Shown: one piece after another, positions 32,776 through 43,500 of the stretch
Layout: the number at the start of each line of letters is the position of its first letter
Numbering within the stretch: position 1 is the first letter of the stretch
Assembly: GCF_947172395.1 (NCBI RefSeq)
Contig: NC_069094.1
Coordinates: 8,546,292-8,610,291, forward strand
Direction of reading: 5' to 3'
Length of the DNA: 64,000 nucleotides
DNA from: Bicyclus anynana
Lineage: Eukaryota; Arthropoda; Insecta; Lepidoptera; Nymphalidae
Position numbers and translations under genes: made by a program
Notes under the pieces: model-generated
Databases searched by the model: none
What the model was told of the DNA's origin: nothing
What the model saw: only the letters and a program-made list of their open reading frames with translations

Positions 32776-33576
32776 TATATCGCACTGTATATATCGCATT
32801 GTATACTAAACTATTCCCGTAAATTAAAATCCAAATAAGAGACAACATAAAGAATACCGTAAGCAAGTGACAGGCAAGTTAACAAGAAAGCTCATTGGCA
32901 GTTTTGTAAAACGCTGAATAACGGCTGTCCCGAACACGCCTTGACGTTCCCATTGAATACGAATGTATCAGCGTCTGACCTCTTTCAATATCCTTTTTCC
33001 GAACGAACAATTTTATATTCTTTCTCCCTTGTACTCAATGAACACTAACCCCTGGAATGACTTACAAAATATTCTTATCAGAAGCAAAGAAAAGCTTATT
33101 TCGTACGGGATGTACAAAGCAAATCTTGTGTTTGTATACCTACTTGTATAATACGAAACAAATTATAGCTATACACAATGATATTTTATACTAGAGATGA
33201 GACACTAGCGCATCAAAACTGCGGCGGACAAATTTGAAAAATTTACTTTATTTCATTCAGTCGCTTATTAAACAACGAACATTATATAAACAAATAATAC
33301 CTAAAGATCGTCTACAATGTCGAGTTGTGTGTTCAGAATATATAATAAAATTAATGACAAAATTGTGCATGTGTGCTCAGTGGTTTAGCCAAATTCGGAC
33401 CACTTTTTGCGGTGATTTTGTAGGGACGTAACCTATCTATAGTATAAAATTATCATTGGCTATATATGAAATTGGGATATTAAAAACCGTATTATAAGAA
33501 AGCTGTGAATAGAATAGAATAAAATATAAAATACATCATAAATAATTATAATCTTATTTTCGGACAGCATTAAATA
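32776..33576. other. Unassigned AT-rich
   Basis: Short frames at 32963-33151 and 33234-33431 have no recognisable content. Confidence 0.5.
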
Positions 33577-33665
33577 TATAACTGCCAGTGGTTAGCCTAT
33601 GTGGATCACGAGGTTCTAGGTTCGAGTCCTGAGTCCAGCTATGAAATTGGGCTTATTTTCTGTCA
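33577..33665 (+). mobile_element. SINE-C head fragment
   Basis: GCCAGTGGTTAGCCTATGTG, AGGTTCGAGTCCTGAG, then CTATGAAATTGGGCTTATTT, as in the SINE-C head. Confidence 0.6.
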
Positions 33666-33853
33666 ACAAAGTCCAAGTAAAAATTTTCAATCTAGGGTTA
33701 AGAATTTGGTGGTCATTTACCTTCGTGCCTCGAAAAGAACAAGCCTTCAGTTCCAGTCATTTTCATTAACATCTAGTGATCATTACAGATCCAAAAATTA
33801 ACTGAACCCATCAACCCGCGTTGGTGCAACGTGGTCCATCCCTCTTCTACAAT

Positions 33854-34432
33854 AGACTACAAGCCCTTGAACAAAAATTACTTGTGAAATGAGCCAACAT
33901 GAATAACGCTTAGAAGGCTGTTACTATGTCAGAAAATAATTCTGAGTACTCACCTGTACCGTCATTTCTGAGCGGTACAGGTGAGTACGCGAGTGAGACT
34001 AAGGCTTGCTATCCTTATATTTCGACTCCTGCGCTGGAAACATGTACAGCGTTTACGGGTAAAGTATCTGTATATGTGTACAAAAGGAAGTGAACAAATG
34101 CCGTACAGTAATAAATGACCTATTTTGCTTCTGCAATTGCCGACGAATTAAAATTTGTTCCGACTTCCGGCACCACCATTTTAGTGCGGCACTAGGATTT
34201 TCGACATTTATTTTTAATCATCTTTAACACTATAACAAAGCCGTACATTAATAATTAGTCGTAATTCATCATTTATACCTGAGAAATTCCATTCACTCGC
34301 GTACTCACCACTGTACCGCTAAGAAATCACGGCATAGTGTTCAGAGTTATTTTCTGATATAGTTACAGCCTTCTAAGCCTTATTCACGATGGTTCATTTC
34401 ACAGGTAATTTTTGTTCAAGGGCTTGTAGTCT
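33854..34432. mobile_element. Fold-back element with ~150-bp TIRs
   Basis: AGACTACAAGCCCTTGAACA starts both ends (right reversed). The arms continue through GCTTAGAAGGCTGT, AGAAAATAA and GAGTACGCGAGTGA. The left arm also holds an inner hairpin made of GTACTCACCTGTACCG and CGGTACAGGTGAGTAC at about 33947-33988. The 280-bp middle has no frame of note. TSD unclear. Confidence 0.85.
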
Positions 34433-34469
34433 ACAAGAAGGATTGCCTGGTCCTATACTTTGGTTAATA

Positions 34470-34578
34470 TACAACTTCCTCCTAACAAGTTAGCCCGCTT
34501 CCATCTTAGACTGCATCATCACTTACCATCAGGTGAGATTGTAGTCAAAGGCTAACTTGTAAAGAATAAAAAAAAAAA
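34470..34578 (+). mobile_element. SINE-A 3' fragment
   Basis: CTCCTAACAAGTTAGCCCGC to GTAGTCAAAGGCTAACTTGT and AAAGAATAAAAAAAAAAA. Confidence 0.8.
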
Positions 34579-34965
34579 AGTGACATCCAATCTTCCTAAT
34601 ATTAGGCCATATAATAAGTGAAAAGTTTGCAAAATATATTCATACGTTAGGTTCACGTGAAAGATTTCGACATCCGTAGTTTGGTCTCGAAGGGAGTTGA
34701 AATCCCGGCTGCAGCGGACGCGCGTAAATGGCGTATAAATAATATTTTACGACATATTAAACTTCGCTTAACGTTAAATATGCCATTTTCATACTTGAAC
34801 TGTTATCCCTAAAATATAAATTATAGGTATTTCACAGTATAAAATATAAATTTATTTCTATGTCGGTTTGACACTGTATTTATAATAATCTTAAAAAATA
34901 ATCATAATTCACTTAGTAGCAAACAGATAAAGTCGACGGACGACTTTGCTTTATCTATTTTAACT
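34579..34965. other. Unassigned
   Basis: Nothing recognised. Confidence 0.5.
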
Positions 34966-35208
34966 TATAATAAAACTGTAGCAGGTCAAATTCTGTATAT
35001 TTGTATTTTTAATATCTCATATATATAGAGATCTGCTTGACTGATTTGGCTCCAAATTGGTGAAGAGGTAGCTGAGAACTAGGAGAAGGACATAGGAAAC
35101 TTAGTAGGTTGAGTTGGAGTATGGTAGGGTAGGGTAGGGGTAGGGTGGGTGTAGAATAGGATAGCGCTTGTGAATGAGTCAAAGCGAAGCTTGACCGGAT
35201 CCGCTAGT
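34966..35208 (+). mobile_element. Helitron-like, third family
   Basis: Starts near TTATAATAAAACTGTAGCAG and ends GACCGGATCCGCTAG before T. It includes a GGGTA repeat block at about 35127-35145. The CTAG end and A/T setting suggest a Helitron, but the 5' end is not certain. Confidence 0.5.
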
Positions 35209-35221
35209 AAATGATAAAAAA

Positions 35222-35478
35222 AACTTGGTGTTAAACTGTGTGCTTAATTTTACAGTTTGTAAAATGGTGATAAACAAAAAATAATAAACCTTGGCTGAGT
35301 TTGTTGTAGGCTCTTCTAGGACCAAACTCGCGTTTGGAACCCTCTTAACTTTAATTTTAATTTTACGACTGTTATTACTACCATTAGATTAAATTAAATT
35401 ATGACATAATCCTGACTTTTCAAAAGAGCTTGTTGTCTAAGCCTAATTGAAATAAATGAATGTTGAAATTTGTATTTT
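35222..35478 (+). mobile_element. LINE 3' UTR fragment (Jockey/CR1-like)
   Basis: TTGGCTGAGTTTGTTGTAGG to AAGCCTAATTGAAATAAATG, collinear with the reversed 3' UTR at 32153-32483. Confidence 0.75.
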
Positions 35479-35553
35479 GAATATATTGTAAAAAAATTTG
35501 TTGGAGCGGGTAATCTCTGGAAGTTTTAGCGGGTAATCACCCACTCACCTCAC

Positions 35554-35698
35554 CAGTGGCGTGCACTTTATACATGCATTAAAGTACTGCATACCCTGAG
35601 AGATGTTTTTTAATGCTTATCAAGTGCAGATTTTCCCAGATCGATTAACTTTTTTTTTCTAGTGCATACCCCGATCGACAACTCTATGCACGCCACTG
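35554..35698. mobile_element. hAT-type MITE, 145 bp, perfect 8-bp TSD
   Basis: TIRs CAGTGGCGTGCA (left) and its exact reverse complement (right). CACCTCAC flanks both sides (35546-35553 and 35699-35706). The 8-bp TSD and CAGTGGCG start fit the hAT superfamily. No ORF. Confidence 0.9.
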
Positions 35699-35734
35699 CA
35701 CCTCACAAACCCAACTACTGAACGCAATTTTTGT

Positions 35735-35841
35735 TTAGCAATTTGAAAGCCACGTTAGTTTTGAATGTCATAGGCTGTATTTTATCCCCATATGCCACGG
35801 GAACAGGAACTACACGGGCGAAGCCGTGGGGCGTTGGCTAG
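35735..35841 (+). mobile_element. Helitron-like H2 3' fragment
   Basis: CACGGGAACAGGAACTACAC to GGGGCGTTGGCTAG before T. Confidence 0.65.
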
Positions 35842-36150
35842 TAATGTGTATAGGTAGATTGATTGTCATATATTTGAACATGACCCCAAAAGTATGGAAA
35901 GTTCAACAACTCTTTGAAAATTTCATCTTCATATCACACTCGATAAATAATAGATCTAATGCCATCAATCACGCGTTCTTTATGCGTGATATCAATTTCA
36001 TAAAAGATTCAATATGGGTTCACGCTAAACTTTTATTGCCACTTTCCTTCTCGTAACGAAATCCCTGCTCGAATTTAGTAATCATTATAATATTGTAAGA
36101 GAAGACTAATGTATTTAAATAACTAATTTAATTTTAATATATAGTCGCCA
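35842..36150. other. Unassigned
   Basis: The 76-codon frame at 35826-36056 begins inside the Helitron end and is not recognised. Confidence 0.45.
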
Positions 36151-36453
36151 TAGCCGTGATAGCCCAGTGGATATGACCTCTGCCTCCGATTCCGGAGGGT
36201 GTGAGTTCGAATCCGGTCCGGGGCATGCACCGCCAACATTTCAGTTGTGTAAACTTTAAGAAATTAAATATCACGCGTCTCAAACGGTGAAGGAAAACAT
36301 CGTGAGGAAATCTGCATACCAGAGAATTTTCTTAATTCTCTTCGTGTGTGAAGTCTGCCAATCCGCATTGGGCCAGCGAGGTGGACTATTGGCCTAACCC
36401 CTCTCATTCTGAGGAGACTCGAGCTCAGCAGTGAGCCGAATATGGGTTTATAA
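36151..36453 (+). mobile_element. SINE-B, reference copy
   Basis: Head AGCCGTGATAGCCCAGTGG, B-box-like GAGTTCGAATCCGGTCC, body with AAACGGTGAAGGAAAACATC, 3' end AGCAGTGAGCCGAATATGGG. The repeat tail is absent here. Confidence 0.9.
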
Positions 36454-36507
36454 CGAGTAATTTTAAAAAGACTTATCTGCGCTACGTTTTCATCATTATC
36501 GGTTTCA

Positions 36508-36712
36508 TTCATCATCATCATCATCATCATTATCATCATCAATAGTCGATGGACGTCAACTGCTGGACATAGGCCTCTTGCATGGACTTCTAAACGGTCT
36601 CGAGCCGTCAGTATCCAGTGGCTCCCTGCAACCCGCTTGATGTCCTTGGGCCACCTAGTGGAGCAACAACTAACACTCAGCTTTTCGGTGCGGGATCGCC
36701 ATTCCATGCTGT
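36508..36712 (-). mobile_element. RTE LINE 3' end
   Basis: Plus strand shows a CATCAT tail (36508-36540), ATGGACGTCAACTGCTGGAC and GCGGGATCGCCATTCCA. Minus-strand codons include EWRSR. 5'-truncated. Confidence 0.8.
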
Positions 36713-37796
36713 TGATGATGATGATGAATAACTAAGCTAGTTTTTAACTCGACGACATTAATTTTTCTAAAATTTAATCTGTTATTTTAGATCCTTGTAC
36801 CGTACCAAAAGATAAAACTGTAGATTACAATAAGAGAAAGCAAAACTTTTCAGTCTGCTATCTGCCTTTTTCCTTGGATAGAATTTCTGTTTAACTTCAG
36901 AAAACTTGGTGGGCCGTCTGTATAAGATAAACGAAACTCAACAAAATAATTGTTATTTAAATGTTTGACTAAGTGGAAACGACGAATTAATTTGCTATCC
37001 AACATGTGTCTCGAGGAATTACTTGCAAATTAATTATTATGATAATAAACTGTTTGGACAATTGATATTTGGAATAGGCAGAACGTAATAAGGCATTTCG
37101 TTGAAAGAACATACATTTCACCAAGAGTTGGTATATGTTACATAATTATCGCAAACATACAGTCATCATATAAAGGCAAAATGTCTGTCTTGTCTATCGC
37201 AGGCTCTCGGTTTTAACCACTTTAAAAAAAATTAGGAGGACGCTCAATTTGACTTTATGTATGTATATTTTTATAAATATCTGGCGAATATAAAATTGGG
37301 ATGGTCGGTAATGGACATAATAATGTAACGAAAGGTGTTGCTAGATAGTAGATTCACATGGCACTGTCCTATACGTTTTTTAAACGTCTTAACAAAAAAA
37401 TAGCGGCGTATACTTTGTTTATAGAACCGTTCTATGTTCTGAAGGTCACACGACGTTAATACTGCAAAATGGCTATGGTCCTAAAATCCTGCCTTCTGGA
37501 TACTAAGCGGAACTGTATTTATTAGTAGAAGCTACAAAGCTAGATTTTGTTATTTATCAATACTGACACAATTGGCTTCAATACTTCATCCGATCGTATT
37601 ACGAACAATCTTCGTCATTTCGACTATCCTAATGTAATAGTATTGGAGAGACGTCTCTGTCCGTTTAAGCAGAAATCAAAATTGATTTTAAGATAAAGCG
37701 AGACGGGAATGTGACTATTATTAGTAATTGTTCATTCTATTTTAGCGGAATTGAAAATCGGTTATCATTTTGTATGGAAACATCATATGGTATTGT
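36713..37796. other. Unassigned
   Basis: One of the longest unexplained stretches. Nothing recognised on either strand, and no open frame of note. Confidence 0.5.
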
Positions 37797-37902
37797 TCGA
37801 AGAACCGATGGGCGTTGGGGTCCCAAGGTGCAGGAATAGCGGCACTGCACCAGAAAGCGCAGTATCGACCCCCTACTAGGCTGACCATCGACATCATGTG
37901 GG
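37797..37902 (+). mobile_element. RTE LINE internal fragment
   Basis: GTTCGAAGAACCGATGGGCG and GGGGTCCCAAGGTGCAGGAA correspond to the VRRADGRWGPKV codons, now degraded. Confidence 0.7.
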
Positions 37903-38423
37903 TTAAAAGTTCTTTTTTATTATAATATAAAAATTTTAATGAATATATAATTATTTATTTTATTAATTCTAGAGTTAGTTAATGCCCCAGCTTTAAAAAC
38001 TTACCCCTATCAATGTAAATTTCGGTGTTTTCTAAATATAACCACCTAATTATGGTGTTACATTAGATGTCAATTTTCCCAAGAGCTGTTTTACTTTGAA
38101 GAGAAAATTAGATTTTAATAAACTTAACTCTTGCTAACATCAAAACATAAATTTGTTTCTGTTTTGCCATTTTGCTTATAATGACCTCAAATGGGAAAAA
38201 CGAAATCCTTCAACATTTTTTTATCCGTCTGTATGTTTGTCTAGATATAGATAACAATAGACAGTCAACGTGCATGAAAAAGAACTATACAGAAAAGTAA
38301 AGTTTTAGTAGCCTTTTATTGTAGATCTGAGGCAGTTAAGTTTTGAATTTTATTTCACTTAACTAACTTGCTAAAACGTAAATTGTAACTACTCGTACTT
38401 TAGAATATACTGAACATTTCTTA
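37903..38423. other. Unassigned AT-rich
   Basis: Nothing recognised. Confidence 0.5.
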
Positions 38424-38520
38424 GAAGAAAAGCTCAGTATTTCATAGGCCAACCCAGGACTCGAACCCTGGACCTCATGATCTGAAGCCTCGCAGGCTAA
38501 CCACTAGACCACCGAGGCAA
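38424..38520 (-). mobile_element. SINE-C head (tRNA-like)
   Basis: Minus strand: GCCTCGGTGGTCTAGTGGTT, GGGTTCGAGTCCTGGG, then CTATGAAATACTGAGC. It looks like a tRNA, but the 5' GCCTCGG does not pair with the bases after the T arm (GTTGGCC), and the sequence continues into the SINE-C body as at 21590. A SINE head rather than a tRNA gene. Confidence 0.65.
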
Positions 38521-38904
38521 GCAAGTAATTCTACGAGGTAGAAATTTTAATTTTAATGCTATCAGTAGATTCAGTGAACAATGTAATTAGTAAACGAATC
38601 AAGGGGTACAATTATCATTAGAATTCGGAACGCTTCAACGATCCAACGGCTAATTGGTGAACTTAGGAGTAATTATAGCATTTAACGACCTCCCTTGCGC
38701 AACAGTAATATGTGCTTTGACGTTGTAAGTGTGAGATTTAGATGCGAACGTATCAAACAATTTAGAAAATAAAATAAAAATATAAGGTAATTTTTAAGTA
38801 AGGTAAGGTAAAGGAAACTATTGATTTTCACATTCTTTAGACTAGACTTAGGCTGGACTAGACTTAGACTTAGATTGGACGAATATCTTAGAGTTACATG
38901 GAAT
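38521..38904. other. Unassigned
   Basis: Short GGTAA repeats near 38785-38815. Nothing else. Confidence 0.45.
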
Positions 38905-39053
38905 TACTGTGCGGGGTGGTAAAGAGAAAAGTTCTGAGCAGAGCCCGGGACTTGTGACCACGGGTGTAGGGTTAAGAAACTCCTTCACAACATGTTAACA
39001 CTCTTCTTGTCTGCTCGTGTTGTTCTTTGGTAAGGTAGTAGGACCTTACCTAG
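38905..39053 (-). mobile_element. 3' end of the LTVPWE retroelement
   Basis: Reverse complement matches 54625-54780: AACAACACGAGCAGA, TTCTTAACCCTACA, GTCACAAGTCC. Fragment only. Confidence 0.65.
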
Positions 39054-39289
39054 CCTACCTTACCTACCTACCTTAGCCTTTGGTTAACCATTCTAATATC
39101 GGGGGGCACAGTAATGCGCCCGCCAAGTCGAACTAAAAAGCGGCACGGCCGTTTTTCTCAAAGAAATTCAAGTCATTCTCGACCTTCGTTGTGAAGTAGA
39201 ATTAAGATAGAACGTAATTAGAAAACTTAACAACGTCTTATAGTGACCACATTGTCCGAGTCTGATTGAATATAATATTACTTATATTG

Positions 39290-39520
39290 CGCGATACATT
39301 GTGTTTACATACGATGGCCAAGTCAATCTAAGTTATGTAAAATGTAAAAAAAAATGAACATTGATTGATTGTTATATTGTTAGGTTAGCTAATTACGTAC
39401 TATCTTAAGACAGAAGATCCCTTAAGTAGAAACTGAATAACCAACTTGGTATTACATAGATCTCACAAATTTACGGTAGAAGAACTGAGTTGCGAGACTT
39501 GGTAGGACTTTACAAGTTTT
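39290..39520 (+). repeat. Unclassified repeat, one of an inverted pair
   Basis: Shares CGATGGCCAAGTCAATCTA, TTGTTAGGTTAGCTAATTAC, GAAGATCCCTTAA and CTTGGTATTACAT with the reverse of 51612-51862, in the same order. Confidence 0.75.
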
Positions 39521-40060
39521 GTTTCTGAAGCCACAGAACTTGCTACCAGCGAAGACGACGATTGCCAATTAAGACTACTCAGAAATACTAACACATGCTC
39601 ATCAATCATGTACTCTGACTATAATTGTATTGTAATTTTAAACATAGGCAGATTTGCAATAACTTTAGGGACCTACGAACTTGGCAAATGTATCAAATAC
39701 CATAGTCCTGAGGACACATCAAATTTACAAAGGGTCTAGCTACTGTCCGATAAGCAAATTGAGAACGGTCAAAAGAATTCCTGCCTAATAGAGTGTCATG
39801 TTTGGAAAAAAATATGAATTTTTTTAACCGACTTCCAAAAAGGAGGAGGTTCTACGTTCGGCTGTATGTATGTTTTTTTTTTTTTTTATGTATGTCCAGC
39901 GATAATTCCGTCATTTCTGGACCGATTTTGAAAATTCTTTTTTTGTTTTGAAGGGTTTGATTCCAGGGTGGTCCCATTTTTTTCTTGTCAGGATCTGATG
40001 ATGGCATCCTGGAGAAATTGAAGGGAACTTTCGAAAATCGTAGAGACGGCTAGTGCATTT

Positions 40061-40065
40061 GTTAG
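40061..40065 (+). repeat. TSD, left (GTTAG)
   Basis: Exact match to 44802-44806 on the other side of the BEL/Pao element. Confidence 0.9.
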
Positions 40066-40464
40066 TGTTCCGTACTGGAACACAATAAAAATAAAGTGTC
40101 ATCTATAACCAACCTTGAGGAAGTTTCAAATGTCATTATTTTTTATAATTCTTATATGACTAATTGCTGTGGGCACGACCTATAGTAAAGAAATCGTTCC
40201 ATTTGAACAATATATTCAGTTACCCGCAACCAGTCGAGCGGTTATCAACGCATTCCCGTTAAAATAACCATATCGCGATAAAAGGACATACTATTCCTAA
40301 TCTTCGTTGTGCTATCAATTTATCTATTGTGAGGTGACATATTGTGAAGAAAATCAACATATCAGCGACCTACTTCTGCCGAGAAGACGACGGACCAGGC
40401 CTGGCTCCACGGGACACTCCACTCGATTCAGGTTAGTGTCTGCAGCAAAGTCTTTTACGGAACA
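40066..40464 (+). repeat. 5' LTR, 399 bp
   Basis: Starts TGTTCCGTACTGG, ends TTTTACGGAACA. The 6-bp ends TGTTCC/GGAACA are inverted. Differs from the 3' LTR only at 40242 (T here, C at 44579). Two overlapping AATAAA-like motifs lie at 40084-40095. Confidence 0.95.
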
Positions 40465-40598
40465 TAATTTGATCCAATCGAGCCGGATTTCATTTCCTCC
40501 AGGTTGTGTTACCTCAATACATTAAAAATTAAAAACTAAATTTCTCATAAACATTAAAATTTCCAAGCGTTTTTTGTCGGTTCCACTTGTCATGCAAC

Positions 40599-43500
40599 AT
40601 GGCCGACAACGCTGCGTTTGATGTTTACGAAAGAGAAATAATCATTTCAGAATTAAGAAGAACATTAGATTTAATATCCGATGAAGATCAGTTTCGTGCG
40701 CGTTTACCAGATTTAACCATACAACATCGCAAATTTAGTAAAATTCAAACAAAAATTGAAAAATCATTCATAAAAGCAAAGTGTTTTGACAAAGATGAAC
40801 AATTAAGTATTCGTAATGAATTTAACGATTTATATTTTGAAATATTAAAACATTCAAACAAGTTAAAGAAACAGGATGACGAGCATAGACGTTCGAGTAC
40901 ATACCAACGTCACTCAGTTTGTTTTCAAAACACATCACACATGAATAAATTACCCAGTCTCCCTTTGCCAACGTTCTCAGGTGAAGTTACTGACTGGCAA
41001 TCATACTATGATCTGTTTTGTTCTTTGATCCATGACAATCTTGCCTACACGGATGTGGAGAAATTTCGTTATTTATTGCTTACCTTAAAAGACGAACCCT
41101 ATAACTTGATTAAATCGATACCCATTACCGAGGATAACTATAACATCGCCATTGACACTTTAGTATCTCGTTACGATAATAAAAGAATCATTGCATCGAA
41201 ACATTTAGATAAAATATTAGATTTAAAACCATGTTCAGAAAAAATATCGGGTCTTCGGGAACTACTTAATATTTACCAAGAAAATATAAAAGCATTAGAG
41301 ACAATGCAATTTCCCGTACGTCATTGGAGTTTCATTCTACTTAATATTTTACTACGAAAAATTCCACTGATCATACGAAAACGTTTTGAACTATCCTTGG
41401 AAAATAAGTCGGATATTCCAAGCGTTTCCATTCTCATTAGTTTTCTTGAACGAGAACTTGCTGCTTGCGAAATAACTGGCCAGTCAAAATTAATTGATAT
41501 TGGAACTAATTCGTCAATTTATGAAAACCGCACAAAACATACCCTCATTGGAGACCGAGTGCCTACCGTTCGCGGCACGCGTTTATATACTAGCAACTTT
41601 GCGAACGAAAGCCAACCTTATGTTCATACAAATAAGGCTTGTGTTTGTTGTGGTGAATCACATCACTTAATTAAATGTGCAAAATATTTGAATCTTTCAC
41701 TTAAAGATCGTCATAACTTAGTATTAAGCAAAAATATCTGTATAAACTGTTTAGGTTTTCACGACTTAAAAAATTGCAAAAGTAATTTTGTTTGTAAACA
41801 TTGTTTTTCTCGTCATAGCAGCACCATATGTTTATCTCCCAGATCTATTTCTAGCGCTGTAGGTATTGCAGAAAACGATTGCCGCGGTCCTGAAGAAGAT
41901 TCTGGGAATAACTCATTACGTTCGCATACTATGTACGAAGACTGTACCCGTGAGCCAACTACATGTTCCATTGCATCGGCCGGTCGAGCGAAGACCGTGC
42001 TATTGTCTACTGCACTCGTCAATGTACGTGTTAATGAAACTGAACGGGGCATCGCACGTTGCATGGTCGATACTGGCAGTCAAGGTACATTCATTACAGG
42101 AGCTTGCGCTCAACGTTTAGGTCTATTACAACGCAAGATCCATGTACCAGTTTCCGGGATAGGTGATGACGCACCAGTCTATTCTAGGGGGATAGTTTCA
42201 TTCAACATCACCCCGCGTAATCACAGTAGTCCGGTAATACCAATCGAAGCAATGATATTACCGAAACTTATATCTCAGATGCCTAATATGGTTTTACCTT
42301 GTACTGATTGGACGCATATTAAAAATATAACCTTAGCAGATCCTAATTTTCATATACCCAACCCGGTAGACATAATATTTGGTGCAGATGTACTTTCAGA
42401 AATTTTATTAAATAACACAATAACAGGCCCACCTGGCGCGCCCATTGCTATGAATAGTAAACTTGGATATTTACTGTTAGGTAAACTTTCATTTGATATA
42501 AATTCCGCGCGTAATAATTACCCTCTGAACATCAATTCTAAAACTATTCATGCTTGTTTTAGCTCGTTAAATAATGATAATAATCATTTACGACGTTCTA
42601 GGGAGCTTGAATTATTTCCTGGTCAAAATTCCATACAGTCCACTCAGCCCTTTACCCGAGATAAGACGATTCGTGAAGATTTGATTAAAGTTCCTTTTAC
42701 TAATTCGACGGGGCCGAACGCCAATATCCTACCGTTTAAGCCCGATGCAACTGTTTTCGATGAATCTCACAATTTCACTGTTAATCAATTTCATAAATTG
42801 GAATATCACTTAGAACGCAATTCTCTGTTAAAACTTTCCTATCACGCTTGTTTACAACAATATTTCGATAAAGGTCTAATGATAATGAACGACTATTATC
42901 CCGTCTCTTCTCTTGTATTACCAATTGAACTCAAGCGAATTCGTAAAACCGCATACTTGCAGATACAAAAATGGCACAACTATTTATTGACCATAATTGC
43001 AACCCTTTCCCGCACAGTTTCTCATGGCGAGCGGCACGAGATGATTTCTAATCCTAACAGGAATAATTATACAATTACTAAAGCGTCAGAAATAAAATAC
43101 AAGTCTAATGCATTCATCTTCACTTTTAATGGTAAAACTTCGTCCCAATTTTATACAAAAAAAGTATATACATTTTATAAAATAGAAATAATTTATTCCT
43201 CCCTGGGGTTGTTATCACCCACGACACAATATACAAATCATTTAACACAGATACTTGGGTTCGCATGGGAAAGATGGGATGATGACGATAATTATTATTA
43301 TTCGAAGTTAAATTGTCATAGTCAATTGTTAACCCTTTTTAACGTGTGTTATGTGCACATTATGTATGTGGCGTATTTAACGTGTGCTTATTTTCATTTC
43401 TATAACTTCAGTTTAATATTCACCTTTACATCACTCAATAAAACACGGGTAGATGTTCTCACAATGAAACAAATAGTTTTAGGTCTTAACTCGACATCAG

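Noticed and set aside
36264..36707. 147-codon minus-strand gene
   Set aside because: A chance frame spanning an RTE fragment, its ATG tail (Met run) and a SINE-B copy.
38446..38520. tRNA gene on the minus strand
   Set aside because: A- and B-box-like motifs are present, but the acceptor ends do not pair and the sequence continues into the SINE-C body seen at 21590. Treated as a SINE head.
40587..40598. TTG as translation start of the BEL/Pao ORF
   Set aside because: TTG is not a usual eukaryotic start. The first ATG at 40599 has an adequate context and leaves Gag complete.
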